Positions 37,377 to 46,792 are shown, counted from the stretch's first letter. The stretch: DNA of 64,000 nucleotides from an uncultured Alloprevotella sp. (GCA_944322095.1 CALUNU010000001.1:1-64000); one strand, 5' to 3'. A program made the numbers and translations. Notes: a model not told the origin generated them from the sequence alone.

Positions 37377-37973
37377 TCACAGCATCTTTAAAGCCTGTTT
37401 GATAATTTGTTCCACGGCGAGCGAGGGGTCGTCCTTGACAATTTGCAGCACCGTTTTTTGCGACGGGGCGGGCGGGAAGCCCAGCATCGTGAGGGCGGCC
37501 ACGGCCTCGTCCACCGTCTGGCCCGTGCCGGCAGGCAGCGCTCCCGCTCCCTGCTCGGTGGCGGCCGTGCCAAAGGCTTTCACCTTGTCTTTCAGGTCGA
37601 CGATGATGCGTTGTGCGGCTTTCGGCCCGATGCCCTTGACGCTGCGCAGCATGCGCTCGTTGCCGTCCTGGATGATGCGGCCCAGCTCGGCCGGGGTGAA
37701 GGCCGACAGCACCGTGCGGGCTATTTGTCCGCCGATGCCCGACACGCTGATGAGTGCCAGGAACAGTTCGCGCTCCTCGCGCGTGGCAAAGCCGTAGAGC
37801 TGATAGGCGTCGTCGCGTATGGCCTCGTAGACGTAGAGGCGTGTCTCGGCGTGTCTCTGGATGGAGGTGTAGGTGTTGAGCGATATATAGAGCAGATAGC
37901 CCACGCCGTGGCAGTCGATTACGGCCCATGCCGGCGTCAGCTCGTCGATGTTTCCTTTTATGTATTCGATCAT
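37377..37973 (-). CDS. ruvA: Holliday junction branch migration protein RuvA
   Basis: This 198-residue protein is the DNA-binding subunit of RuvAB, which moves Holliday junctions during recombination repair. The N-terminal OB fold opens MIEYIKGNIDEL. The middle domain has two helix-hairpin-helix motifs (SVSGIGGQIA at about 76-85 and SVKGIGPKAAQRI at about 111-123). The C-terminal domain III (about 150-198) contacts RuvB. Its length is normal. It probably forms an operon with sprA, an arrangement I recall in other Bacteroidetes. Confidence 0.97.
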   Translation of the reverse strand: MIEYIKGNIDELTPAWAVIDCHGVGYLLYISLNTYTSIQRHAETRLYVYEAIRDDAYQLYGFATREERELFLALISVSGIGGQIARTVLSAFTPAELGRIIQDGNERMLRSVKGIGPKAAQRIIVDLKDKVKAFGTAATEQGAGALPAGTGQTVDEAVAALTMLGFPPAPSQKTVLQIVKDDPSLAVEQIIKQALKML

Positions 37974-38147
37974 GTGGAAAAATCCGCTTTTATTCTGTTA
38001 TAAAACGGGAAATGGTGGCTTTTATTATGCCTTGCGCCGATATTTATCTTTCCGCGGCCCGCGGTTTTGCGGGTGCCTCACGTTGCGACGTGGCGAGACG
38101 GGAGCCGGGGCGCGGCTGCTGCCGGCCCGCCGGCGCCGGCGGGCAGC

Positions 38148-38184
38148 AAAAAAACTCCCGGCCGCTTCATGTGGCGGCCGGGAG
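38148..38184 (-). terminator. Terminator of the GGGtGRT operon
   Basis: On the minus strand a GC-rich stem (CTCCCGGCCGC region at 38155-38165 with its complement ending 38184) is followed by seven Ts. Confidence 0.85.
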
Positions 38185-38206
38185 CTGAAGGGCTGGGCCC
38201 GGTTGC

Positions 38207-39220
38207 TTATTTCTTGTTGAGGGCCAGGTCGACGTTGACGGCGCAAGCCACGGAGCATCCCACCATCGGGTTGTTGCCGATGCCAAGGAAGCCCATCATC
38301 TCAACGTGTGCGGGCACGCTGGACGAACCTGCAAACTGGGCGTCGCTGTGCATGCGGCCCAGCGTGTCGGTCATGCCGTACGAGGCGGGACCTGCGGCCA
38401 TGTTGTCGGGATGGAGCGTGCGGCCCGTTCCGCCACCGGAGGCTACCGAGAAATAGGGCTTGCCTGCGAGCACGCGCTCTTTCTTGTAGGTGCCGGCAAC
38501 GGGGTGCTGGAAGCGCGTGGGGTTGGTGGAGTTGCCCGTGATGGATACGTCCACGTTTTCCTTCCACATGATGGCCACGCCCTCGCGGACGTCGTCGGCG
38601 CCATAGCAGTTCACCTTGGCACGGGGGCCGTCGCTGTATGCCGTGGTGTTAACAACCTTCAGTTCGCCCGTATAATAGTCGAACTGCGTCTGAACATACG
38701 TGAAGCCGTTGATGCGGGAAATGATCATGGCGGCGTCTTTGCCCAGTCCGTTCAGGATGCAGCGCAAGGGGTTCTTGCGCACCTTGTTGGCCATTTCGGC
38801 AATTTTGATGGCACCCTCGGCGGCGGCGAAGCTCTCGTGGCCGGCCAGGAAGGCGAAGCACTGCGTCTCTTCCGACAAGAGGCGGGCGGCCAGGTTGCCG
38901 TGGCCAAGACCTACCTTGCGGTCGTCGGCAACGGAGCCGGGGATGCAGAATGCCTGCAAGCCCTCGCCGATATATTCGGCAGCCTCAACTGCGTTCTTGG
39001 CACCTTCCTTCAAAGCGATGGCCGAACCTACAACGTAGGCCCACTTGGCGTTTTCGAAGCAGATGCCCTGGGTTTCCTGACACGTCATGTAGGGGTCAAG
39101 GCCGTAGCTGTCGCAAATCTGGTTGGCTTCTTCGATATCCTTGATGCCGTGCTTGTTGAGCGCTGCGATGACTTGGTTGATACGGCGCTCCTGGCTCTCG
39201 AACTTTACTTCTCTTATCAT
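38207..39220 (-). CDS. GGGtGRT protein (uncharacterised family)
   Basis: This 337-residue cytoplasmic protein is named for its conserved motif, seen here as ASGGGTGRTLHPDN in the last quarter. Other conserved-looking blocks are 'CQETQGICFENAKWAYVVG' near residue 50, 'FCIPGSVADDRKVGLGHGNLAARLL' near 90, and 'MMGFLGIGNNPMVGCSVACAVNV' near the end. Cysteines at about 36, 48, 54 and 91 and two near the C-terminus could bind metal. I know of no established function. A strong Shine-Dalgarno (AGGAGG) precedes the ATG. It follows, 15 bases downstream, a NifU/IscU-like scaffold gene, so an Fe-S-related role is inferred from context only. Confidence 0.92.
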   Translation of the reverse strand: MIREVKFESQERRINQVIAALNKHGIKDIEEANQICDSYGLDPYMTCQETQGICFENAKWAYVVGSAIALKEGAKNAVEAAEYIGEGLQAFCIPGSVADDRKVGLGHGNLAARLLSEETQCFAFLAGHESFAAAEGAIKIAEMANKVRKNPLRCILNGLGKDAAMIISRINGFTYVQTQFDYYTGELKVVNTTAYSDGPRAKVNCYGADDVREGVAIMWKENVDVSITGNSTNPTRFQHPVAGTYKKERVLAGKPYFSVASGGGTGRTLHPDNMAAGPASYGMTDTLGRMHSDAQFAGSSSVPAHVEMMGFLGIGNNPMVGCSVACAVNVDLALNKK

Positions 39221-39235
39221 GATATGTTCCTCCTC

Positions 39236-39937
39236 TTATTCTTTACGCGGGTCAATATACTTAACGGCGCCCTGTTCGGCCGTGAAACGACCGTAATGAC
39301 CCGTCACTTTCTTCAATGCTTCGTTGGCGTCGGTGCCTTTCTTCACCTCTTCCATGAACTTGCCCATGTGAACAAATTCGTAACCGATCACCTGGTTGTC
39401 CTTGTCGAGGGCCATGCGCGTGATGTAGCCTTCGGTGAGTTCCAGGTAGCGGGTGCCTTTGGCCAGCGTGCCATAGAGCGTGCCGGTCTGGCTGCGGAGG
39501 CCCTTGCCCAGGTCTTCAAGGCCGGCTCCGATGACGAGTCCGCCCTCGGAGAAGGCGCTCTGCGTGCGGCCGTAAACAATCTGCAGGAAGAGCTCGCGCA
39601 TGGCCGTGTTGATGGCGTCGCATACGAGGTCGGTGTTGAGGGCTTCGAGAATGGTCTTTCCGGGAAGGATTTCAGAAGCCATGGCGGCAGAGTGGGTCAT
39701 GCCGGAGCAGCCGATGGTCTCGACGAGGCATTCCTGGATGACGCCTTCCTTGACGTTGAGCGTCAGCTTGCAGGCACCCTGCTGGGGAGCGCACCAGCCC
39801 ACACCGTGGGTAAGGCCCGATATGTCCTTTATTTCCTTGGCATGCACCCATTTGCCCTCTTCGGGGATGGGAGCGTTCTCGTGCTTCGGGCCTTTGGCCA
39901 CGCAGCACATTTCCTTTACTTCATTAGAGTACTCCAT
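39236..39937 (-). CDS. NifU/IscU-like iron-sulfur scaffold protein
   Basis: This 233-residue protein has an IscU-type domain. Candidate cluster ligands are Cys49 or Cys56 (GWCAPQQGACKL), Cys77 (ETIGCSGMTHS) and Cys106 (LVCDAINTAM), which line up with the three cysteines of IscU. Extra cysteines lie at 11, 12 and 70. It is longer than IscU (about 130 residues), with a C-terminal extension of roughly 90 residues ending in a Lys/Glu-rich tail. The role may be cluster assembly for the GGGtGRT protein encoded next to it. It is first in the two-gene operon. Confidence 0.9.
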   Translation of the reverse strand: MEYSNEVKEMCCVAKGPKHENAPIPEEGKWVHAKEIKDISGLTHGVGWCAPQQGACKLTLNVKEGVIQECLVETIGCSGMTHSAAMASEILPGKTILEALNTDLVCDAINTAMRELFLQIVYGRTQSAFSEGGLVIGAGLEDLGKGLRSQTGTLYGTLAKGTRYLELTEGYITRMALDKDNQVIGYEFVHMGKFMEEVKKGTDANEALKKVTGHYGRFTAEQGAVKYIDPRKE

Positions 39938-40001
39938 GTCGCTAAAAATATTTAGGTATAAAATATCTTTTCTTCCGGAAAGCTTTTCATTCTTTCCCGT
40001 G

Positions 40002-40009
40002 CAAAGTTA
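40002..40009 (-). promoter_or_regulatory. Promoter -7 element of the NifU-like/GGGtGRT operon
   Basis: On the minus strand this is TAACTTTG, matching TAnnTTTG, 65 bases before the start codon. Confidence 0.6.
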
Positions 40010-40178
40010 AGACAAATCTCTTATATGCCGCGCAGAAAACGGCGTTTTTTAGCGCTTCCCGGCTTGATAGCGGCCGCGGAGCTCGTGGATGCCACTCCTT
40101 ATTTATATATAGCAGCGCCGGCCGCACCTCCCGTGGCGGGGAGGCGGGCCGGCGCGATGGGTCTTGGCCGCCGGGGGC

Positions 40179-40643
40179 TCAGGGGGCTGCCTGGCGGCCT
40201 TCGTCGGTCTTGGCGTTTTCGAAGATGCGGCGCAGCACTTCCTGGCAGATGTTGAGCTCTTCCATCCCCAGGCCTTTGAGCAGGTCTTTCAGGGTGCGGA
40301 GCGCCGTCTTCTGCGCGCGGTTCGTTATGTCGCGCCCGAGCGGCGTGAGGTTGATAATGTTGGAGCGTCGGTCGCGAAGGTTTTTTTCGCGGCTCACCCA
40401 TCCCGTCAGCTCCATGCTGTCGATGAGGCGCGTCATCGAGGGCTTGTCCTTGTAGGTGGCGTTGCAGAGCGCCTGCTGACTCACGCCGTCTTGTTCGGAG
40501 AGATAAATGAGCACTGTCCACTGCTCAGGACTCAGCTCGAGGCCGGCTCCGATGAAATCCTTGTGGAGGCGGCGGCTGATGACGGTGGAAACCTTGCCGT
40601 TGAGGATGGCAAAAATAAGGCGGATGTCGATGTTCAAATCCAT
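40179..40643 (-). CDS. MarR-family transcriptional regulator
   Basis: This 154-residue protein has the winged helix-turn-helix of MarR. The recognition region is 'SQQALCNATYKDKPSMTRLIDSMELTGWV' (about residues 54-82) and the wing contains 'REKNLRDRRSNIINLT' (85-100). Such proteins act as dimeric repressors, often sensing small ligands or oxidants. The gene is transcribed divergently from the trigger factor gene 290 bp away and may regulate itself; its target is not known. A Cys at about 60 lies in the recognition region. Confidence 0.93.
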   Translation of the reverse strand: MDLNIDIRLIFAILNGKVSTVISRRLHKDFIGAGLELSPEQWTVLIYLSEQDGVSQQALCNATYKDKPSMTRLIDSMELTGWVSREKNLRDRRSNIINLTPLGRDITNRAQKTALRTLKDLLKGLGMEELNICQEVLRRIFENAKTDEGRQAAP

Positions 40644-40729
40644 TGTGGGAATGTAGCTGTATGGTTATGGGAAAAACGGCTTGCGCGAAGCTGAGGCGGG
40701 GCGCAGCGGCCGCTTTAATCCCTTTCGGG

Positions 40730-40737
40730 CAAAGGTA
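40730..40737 (-). promoter_or_regulatory. Promoter -7 element of the marR-type gene
   Basis: On the minus strand this is TACCTTTG, matching TAnnTTTG, 87 bases before the start codon. Confidence 0.6.
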
Positions 40738-40767
40738 CGTATTTTTCTAATTTCTCTGCCTTTTGCT

Positions 40768-40798
40768 TTGACTAAATAAAAGAAAAATACTACTTTTG
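40768..40798 (+). promoter_or_regulatory. Promoter of tig
   Basis: TTTG ending at 40770 and TACTTTTG at 40791-40798 are 20 bases apart, an almost ideal Bacteroidetes promoter. It leaves a leader of about 130 bases. Confidence 0.75.
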
Positions 40799-40932
40799 CA
40801 TCTGCCGAAATGCAGGGAGCATACGCTTCCGCGCCCGAAGGGCCCGTTTCCGAAAGCTGCGGCGGACGGAATTGATGGGCTTTTCTTTCGTGTGGAGAAA
40901 GAAGGAAAAATATAAACATTTAATCAGATAAG

Positions 40933-42300
40933 ATGAACATTTCGTTAGAGAACGTAGACAAGGTGAGCGCCTGCCTTACCTTGAAACTGGAAAAAGCCGA
41001 TTACGAGGGCGAGGTGAAAAAGTTGCTGCGCACTTTTTGCCAGAAAGCCCAGGTACACGGTTTCCGTCCCGGAAAACTGCCCATGAGCGTCGCCATCAAG
41101 ATGTATGGCAGCCAGGCCAAGGCCGAAGCCGTCGACCACATGGTCTCGGAAAAGCTTTCAGCATATCTTACCGAAAACAAAGTGCAATTGCTGGGCCAGC
41201 CCATGGTGAGCGACAAGCAGCCCATCATCGATTTTGAAAAGCAGGACGACTTTGAGTTCCTTTTCGACATAGCTCTGAAGCCTGAGTTTACCGTTGAGGC
41301 AACGGCAGACGACCATATACCGTATTATGACATCGAGGTGTCGGACGAAATGGTGAACAAGCAGGTGGACGACTATGCCCAGCGTGGCGGCCATTCGGTT
41401 TCGGTGGACGAATATGCCGATAAGGACATCGTGCGCGGAACGCTGGCCGAGCTCGACGAAAACGGACAGCCCAAAGAGGGCGGCCTCGTCGTGGAAAAGG
41501 CTTCGCTCATGCCTTCCTACTTTAAGAACGACGAGCAGAAGAAGGTGTTCGACGGCGTGAAGAAAAATACGGTCGTAACGCTGAACCTCTCGAAGGCTTA
41601 CGACGGAAACGAGGCCGAGGTGGCTTCGCTCCTGAAGGTGAAGAAGGAAGAGGCCGGCGCCTACACGGGCGACTTCTCGTTCCAGATCGACGAAATTTCC
41701 CGCTACATGCCGGCTGAGGTGGGCCAGGAGCTCTTCGACCAGGTGTTTGGCGAAGGACAGGTGAAGAGCGAAGAAGAATTCCGCGCGAAGATCAAGGAAG
41801 CCATTGCCGCCAACATGGCCCACAACAGCGACTACAAGTTCCTGGTGGACGCCCGCGCCCATTTTGAAGAGAAGGTGGGCGAGCTCGCATTCTCGGAACC
41901 GCTGTTGAAAAAGTTCTTGCAAAACTCGCACCGCAGCGAAAAGAGCGAGCCGATGAGCCCCGAAGAGCTGGACAAGGCCTATGAGAACAATATCAAGAGC
42001 TTGAAGTGGGAACTTATCAAAGACAAATTTGCCAACCAGCTGCACATCGAAATAAAGCAGGAAGAGGTGAAAGCTACCGCCGTGGGAGCCGCCCGCATGC
42101 AGTTTGCACAGTATGGTATGATGAACGTTCCTGAGCAGTATATCGAACAGTATGCCGCCGACATGATGAAGAAAGAAGAAAACGTGCGCTACTACTTCGA
42201 CGCCTGCCTCAACTCCAAGCTGACGGCTGCCCTGAAAGAGACCGTGACGTTAGACCGCAAGACGGTTTCGATGGAAGATTTCAACAAAATGTTTGAATAA
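40933..42300 (+). CDS. tig: Trigger factor
   Basis: This 455-residue ribosome-associated chaperone helps nascent chains fold. The N-terminal ribosome-binding domain contains 'GFRPGKLPMSVAIKMYG' (about residues 45-61). The middle PPIase domain is diverged, as is usual in Bacteroidetes. The long helical C-terminal domain follows. The length is normal. It is first in a run of quality-control genes, followed by clpP and clpX. A strong promoter and a long leader precede it. Confidence 0.94.
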   Translation: MNISLENVDKVSACLTLKLEKADYEGEVKKLLRTFCQKAQVHGFRPGKLPMSVAIKMYGSQAKAEAVDHMVSEKLSAYLTENKVQLLGQPMVSDKQPIIDFEKQDDFEFLFDIALKPEFTVEATADDHIPYYDIEVSDEMVNKQVDDYAQRGGHSVSVDEYADKDIVRGTLAELDENGQPKEGGLVVEKASLMPSYFKNDEQKKVFDGVKKNTVVTLNLSKAYDGNEAEVASLLKVKKEEAGAYTGDFSFQIDEISRYMPAEVGQELFDQVFGEGQVKSEEEFRAKIKEAIAANMAHNSDYKFLVDARAHFEEKVGELAFSEPLLKKFLQNSHRSEKSEPMSPEELDKAYENNIKSLKWELIKDKFANQLHIEIKQEEVKATAVGAARMQFAQYGMMNVPEQYIEQYAADMMKKEENVRYYFDACLNSKLTAALKETVTLDRKTVSMEDFNKMFE

Positions 42301-42334
42301 CCACCGGGCCGACAGCCGGAACTTTCAATAAGGA

Positions 42335-42414
42335 GAAAGTCAATAAGAGGCCGAAGACGTGCAAGGGCCTTACCCGTTGAGGGTGGGGCGGTCTTCAGCT
42401 TCCTGTTGACTTTC
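42335..42414 (+). terminator. 80-bp element with a 24-bp imperfect stem
   Basis: Arms 42335-42358 and 42391-42414 pair over 24 positions with two mismatches and two G-T pairs around a 32-nt loop. TTTCAC follows, so the T tract is weak. It may terminate or attenuate tig transcription, or be an RNase-processed leader of clpP. A non-autonomous repeat element is also possible. Confidence 0.6.
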
Positions 42415-42511
42415 TTTCACTAACAAACCTGTCGGAAACGCAAGCCACGCTGTTGCGGTGCGTCGGAAAAACGGACGGCCGCACGCAGGCTTTCAAAAAA
42501 CAGACGAGAAA

Positions 42512-43186
42512 ATGAACGATTTCAGAAAATTCGCAACGGGACACCTGGGCATCAATTCCCAGGCGCTCGACGACGTCATCAAGAGTCAGAACCAATATCT
42601 GAACCCGTACATCTTGGAAGAACGCCAACTGAACGTAACGCAGATGGACGTGTTCTCCCGCCTGATGATGGACCGCATCATCTTCCTGGGTACGCAGATC
42701 GACGATTATACGGCCAACACGCTTCAGGCACAATTGCTCTATCTCGACTCGTGCGACCCCGGAAAGGACATATCCATCTATATCAATTCGCCGGGCGGCT
42801 CCGTATATGCAGGGCTTGGCATCTACGACACCATGCAATTCATCAGCAGCGACGTAGCAACTATCTGTACGGGAATGGCCGCGTCGATGGCTGCCGTTTT
42901 GCTGGTGGCAGGAGCCGAGGGCAAGCGGTCGGCGCTCAGGCACAGCCGCGTGATGATACATCAGCCGATGGGTGGCGCTCAGGGACAGGCGTCGGACATC
43001 GAAATCACGGCCCGCGAAATCCAGAAGCTGAAAAAAGAACTGTATACCATCATAGCAGACCATTCGCATACCGACTATGAAAAAGTGTGGGCCGACTCGG
43101 ACCGTGACTACTGGATGACGGCAGAAGAGGCCAAAGAGTATGGAATGATTGATCGCGTGTTAGCCCGTAAGCCCAATGACAAATAA
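42512..43186 (+). CDS. clpP: ATP-dependent Clp protease proteolytic subunit
   Basis: This 224-residue serine protease forms the 14-subunit barrel of ClpXP. The catalytic triad is Ser125 (GMAASMAA), His150 (VMIHQPMGG) and Asp199. The first 30 residues are longer than the usual propeptide. The start at 42512 is preferred over an upstream in-frame start since it opens the conserved N-terminus. It overlaps clpX by 11 bases and is separated from tig by a structured 211-bp gap. Confidence 0.97.
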   Translation: MNDFRKFATGHLGINSQALDDVIKSQNQYLNPYILEERQLNVTQMDVFSRLMMDRIIFLGTQIDDYTANTLQAQLLYLDSCDPGKDISIYINSPGGSVYAGLGIYDTMQFISSDVATICTGMAASMAAVLLVAGAEGKRSALRHSRVMIHQPMGGAQGQASDIEITAREIQKLKKELYTIIADHSHTDYEKVWADSDRDYWMTAEEAKEYGMIDRVLARKPNDK

Positions 43187-44426
43187 AAAGCATTGCAGCA
43201 TTTGCGGTAGAACCGAGGACCAGGTGATGCTCCTTATCCAGGGGCCAAAGGGCAATATCTGCAACGAATGTATCGCTGCGGCCCACCAGGTGATGGAGGA
43301 GGCCTTGCCCGGCTATGCCGAGCAGACGGCGGACGCTGCCGGCAAGAAGCAGAAGGAAAGCCCTATCGACATGGACAAGCTGCCCCGGCCGAAGGACATC
43401 AAGGAATACCTCGATCAGTATGTCATCGGGCAGGATGCCGCCAAGCGCAACTTAGCCGTAGCCGTTTACAACCATTATAAACGCCTCTATCGGAAGGATA
43501 AGCCCGAGGACGACGGCGTGGAGATTGAGAAATCGAACATTATTATGGTGGGGTCGACGGGAACGGGCAAGACGCTCCTGGCCCGCACCATCGCACGGCT
43601 GCTGGACGTGCCTTTCACCATCGTGGACGCCACGGTGTTCACCGAGGCCGGCTACGTGGGCGAGGATATCGAGAGCATCCTGTCGCGCTTGTTGCAGGTG
43701 GCCGACTACGACAAGGAGCGCGCCGAGCGCGGCATCGTGTTTATTGACGAAATAGACAAAATAGCCCGCAAGTCGGACAACCCGTCCATCACGCGCGACG
43801 TGAGCGGCGAGGGCGTACAGCAGGGACTGCTGAAACTGCTGGAAGGCTCCATCGTGAACGTACCGCCAAAAGGCGGCCGCAAGCACCCCGACCAGGACTA
43901 CGTGCACGTGGATACGCGCAACATCCTGTTTATCTGCGGCGGAGCTTTTGACGGCATCGAGAAAAAAATTGCCCAGCGCCTGAACACCCACACCGTGGGC
44001 TACGACTCGGTGCAGAACGCCCGGAGAATAGACACGGCCGACCTGATGCAATACATCGAGCCGCAGGACTTGAAGTCGTTCGGCCTCATACCCGAAATCA
44101 TCGGCCGTCTGCCCGTGCTCACCTATCTGCGACCGTTGGACAGGGACGCCCTGCGCAGAATATTGACCGAGCCGAAAAATTCCATCATCAAGCAATACGT
44201 AAAACTCTTTGAGATGGACGGCGTGCGCTTGGAGTTCACGCCCGAAGCCTTGGATTATATCGTCGGTAAGGCCATGGAGTATAAGCTGGGCGCCCGTGGC
44301 CTGCGCTCCATCGCGGAGAGCATCATGACCGACGCCATGTATGAAGCACCGTCGTCCGGGGAAAAAGAGTTTGTCGTAACGCGGGAATATGCGCAGACCC
44401 AGTATGAGAAAACCGCACATCTGTAA
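43176..44426 (+). CDS. clpX: ATP-dependent Clp protease ATP-binding subunit ClpX
   Basis: This 416-residue AAA+ unfoldase feeds ClpP. The N-terminal zinc finger has Cys7, Cys10, Cys29 and Cys32. Walker A is GSTGTGKT, Walker [10 protein letters not shown], and sensor 2 lies in 'GARGLRSI'. The loop that docks on ClpP reads VGY (in [10 protein letters not shown]), where E. coli has IGF. The coding region overlaps clpP by 11 bases, so the two are translationally coupled. Confidence 0.97.
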   Translation: MTNKKHCSICGRTEDQVMLLIQGPKGNICNECIAAAHQVMEEALPGYAEQTADAAGKKQKESPIDMDKLPRPKDIKEYLDQYVIGQDAAKRNLAVAVYNHYKRLYRKDKPEDDGVEIEKSNIIMVGSTGTGKTLLARTIARLLDVPFTIVDATVFTEAGYVGEDIESILSRLLQVADYDKERAERGIVFIDEIDKIARKSDNPSITRDVSGEGVQQGLLKLLEGSIVNVPPKGGRKHPDQDYVHVDTRNILFICGGAFDGIEKKIAQRLNTHTVGYDSVQNARRIDTADLMQYIEPQDLKSFGLIPEIIGRLPVLTYLRPLDRDALRRILTEPKNSIIKQYVKLFEMDGVRLEFTPEALDYIVGKAMEYKLGARGLRSIAESIMTDAMYEAPSSGEKEFVVTREYAQTQYEKTAHL

Positions 44427-44557
44427 CAGACGTTATTAGGCGTGTAGGCGCTTGTCTGCGGAATAGTAGTAGTAATTAAAAGCTGACAGCCGGTACCGGG
44501 AAGAAAAAATTTTTATGTTTTTCCCCGTCTTCCCCGCACGAATTCAAAACTTGTTCA

Positions 44558-44565
44558 TAACTTTG
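44558..44565 (+). promoter_or_regulatory. Promoter -7 element of recQ
   Basis: TAACTTTG matches TAnnTTTG, 65 bases before the start codon. Confidence 0.6.
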
Positions 44566-44629
44566 TTAGAGGAAAGAGAGTAGCATGCTGCTTTCTTTCC
44601 TTTTCCTCAACGACAAAACAACAAGTGCC

Positions 44630-46792
44630 ATGGAAAAAAAGTACGATTTGCGAAAAGAGCTGAAGAAACACTTTGGCTTTGACAATTTCAAGAACAGCCA
44701 GAAAGATATCATACAGGATCTGCTGGATGGGAAGAATGTATTCGTACTTATGCCGACGGGCGGCGGCAAGTCGCTCTGTTATCAGCTGCCTTCCCTGTTG
44801 ATGGAAGGGACGGCCATCGTCATCTCGCCGTTGATAGCCCTGATGAAAAATCAGGTAGATGCCATCCGGCACATGAGCGACGAGGACGGTGTGGCACATT
44901 TTATCAACTCCTCGTTGAACAAAGCCGCCATCGACCAGGTCAAGCGGGATATATTGGACGGGAAAACCAAGCTGCTTTACGTGGCTCCCGAGTCGCTGAC
45001 GAAAGAAGAGAATGTAAAGTTTCTGCAAGGAGTGAAAATCTCCTTTTATGCCATTGACGAGGCCCATTGCATCTCGGAATGGGGCCACGATTTCAGGCCC
45101 GAGTATCGGAAAATACGTCCGATCATCACCGAAATAGGCGAGGCGCCCGTCATCGCGCTGACAGCCACCGCTACCGACAAGGTGCGGCTCGATATCAAGA
45201 AGAATCTGGGCATTATGGACGCAGCTGAATACAAAAGCTCCTTTAATCGCCCGAATCTCTACTATGAGGTGAGGCCTAAGACGGCTGATATCGATAAGGA
45301 AATCATTAAGTTTATCAAGCAGCACCCACGAAAAAGCGGCATCATCTATTGTCTGAGCCGTAAGACCGTGGAGGAACTGGCAGAAGTGCTCAGGATAAAC
45401 GACATTCGTGCCGAGGCGTATCACGCAGGTATGGATGCGGCTTCGCGATCGAAGACGCAGGACGATTTCCTCATGGAGAAAATCGACGTAATCGTTGCTA
45501 CCATTGCATTTGGCATGGGGATCGACAAGCCCGACGTGCGGTTTGTCATCCACTACGACATACCTAAAAGTCTGGAAGGCTATTATCAGGAAACCGGCCG
45601 CGCCGGAAGAGACGGCGGCGAGGGACGATGCGTGGCTTTCTATTCGAGAAAAGACCTCCAAAAGCTTGAAAAGTTTATGGAGGGCAAGCCTGTGGCCGAG
45701 CAGGACATAGGTCGTCAGCTTTTGAAGGAGACTGCCGCGTATGCAGAGTCGTCTGTGTGCCGGCGCAAGCTTTTACTGCACTATTTCGGAGAAAACTACC
45801 CCAAAGAGAATTGTGGAAATTGTGATAACTGCATTAATCCGAGAAACCAAGTGGAAGCAAAGGATAGTTTGTTGAAAGTTTTAGAGGTTATACTGCAAAC
45901 AAAAGAAAATTTCAGAGACGATTATATCAAGGACGTGCTCATGGGAAAGGCCACAGAAGAGGTCATGGCTCATAAGCACGACGATTTGGAGCTCTTCGGC
46001 GCCTGCGAAGAAAAGGACGAAAAGCTCCTGAACGCCGTCATCCGCCAGGCTCTTCTGGCGGGCTATCTTGAAAAGGAAGTGGACAACTACGGCGTGCTGA
46101 AAGTAACCCCGGAGGGCCATCTTTTCTTGAAGAAGCCCGTTTCTTTCATGATAGTGGAGGATCGCGATTTCAGCGAAAACGAAAGTGGTGAGCCCGGTGC
46201 GGTCGACCCGGCTCTCTACCAAATGCTGAAAGATCTCCGCAAGAGCATGTCAAAAGAGTTGGACGTGCCGCCATACGTTATTTTCCAAGACGCATCATTG
46301 GAAGCCATGGCTACCGTATATCCGCAAACGTTGGAAGAATTGTGTAGAATACCCGGCGTGGGCGATGGAAAAGCCAAGCGTTACGGAGCAAAATTCTGTG
46401 AGCTGATAAGGCGTCACTGCGAGGAGAACGACATTGAGCGTCCCGAGGATTTGATGATTCGTTCGAGGCCTAACCGCTCGGAGAAGAAGACGAGCATTAT
46501 CCACAGCATCGACCGCCGTGTCTCGCTCGACGACATTGCGTTGGCCAAGGGCTTGGAGTTTGACGAGCTGCTCGATGAAATTGAGTCGATAGTCTATTCC
46601 GGTACGAAGATCAACATAGACTATTACATCAATGAGCAGATGGACCCGGACGAAGTGGACGAGATATACCAGTATTTCAAGGAGTCGGAAACGGACGATT
46701 TGGAGGAAGCAATCGATCAGCTCGGTCGCGACTATTCGACCGACTTGATAAGGCTCGTACGCATCAAGTTCATATCGGAAATGGCCAACTAA
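44630..46792 (+). CDS. recQ: ATP-dependent DNA helicase RecQ
   Basis: This 720-residue 3'-5' helicase is involved in recombination and fork repair. Walker A is TGGGKS at 43-48 and DEAH is at 143-146. The RecQ zinc site includes 'CRRKLLLHYFGE' and CGNCDNC near 400-420, followed by the winged helix. A C-terminal HRDC domain (about 530-610, 'LCRIPGVGDGKAKRYG') and a further C-terminal helical extension are present. The start at 44630 is the first Met of the family's N-terminus. glnS follows 19 bases downstream. Confidence 0.96.
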   Translation: MEKKYDLRKELKKHFGFDNFKNSQKDIIQDLLDGKNVFVLMPTGGGKSLCYQLPSLLMEGTAIVISPLIALMKNQVDAIRHMSDEDGVAHFINSSLNKAAIDQVKRDILDGKTKLLYVAPESLTKEENVKFLQGVKISFYAIDEAHCISEWGHDFRPEYRKIRPIITEIGEAPVIALTATATDKVRLDIKKNLGIMDAAEYKSSFNRPNLYYEVRPKTADIDKEIIKFIKQHPRKSGIIYCLSRKTVEELAEVLRINDIRAEAYHAGMDAASRSKTQDDFLMEKIDVIVATIAFGMGIDKPDVRFVIHYDIPKSLEGYYQETGRAGRDGGEGRCVAFYSRKDLQKLEKFMEGKPVAEQDIGRQLLKETAAYAESSVCRRKLLLHYFGENYPKENCGNCDNCINPRNQVEAKDSLLKVLEVILQTKENFRDDYIKDVLMGKATEEVMAHKHDDLELFGACEEKDEKLLNAVIRQALLAGYLEKEVDNYGVLKVTPEGHLFLKKPVSFMIVEDRDFSENESGEPGAVDPALYQMLKDLRKSMSKELDVPPYVIFQDASLEAMATVYPQTLEELCRIPGVGDGKAKRYGAKFCELIRRHCEENDIERPEDLMIRSRPNRSEKKTSIIHSIDRRVSLDDIALAKGLEFDELLDEIESIVYSGTKINIDYYINEQMDPDEVDEIYQYFKESETDDLEEAIDQLGRDYSTDLIRLVRIKFISEMAN

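Noticed and set aside
37930..38146. Small genes between ruvA and the GGGtGRT operon
   Set aside because: The frames have no ribosome site or family resemblance; the stretch is probably the ruvA promoter region.
44427..44557. Hairpins after clpX
   Set aside because: CAGAC/GTCTG and an A/T-rich GGGAA...TTCCC pairing are too weak to call a terminator.
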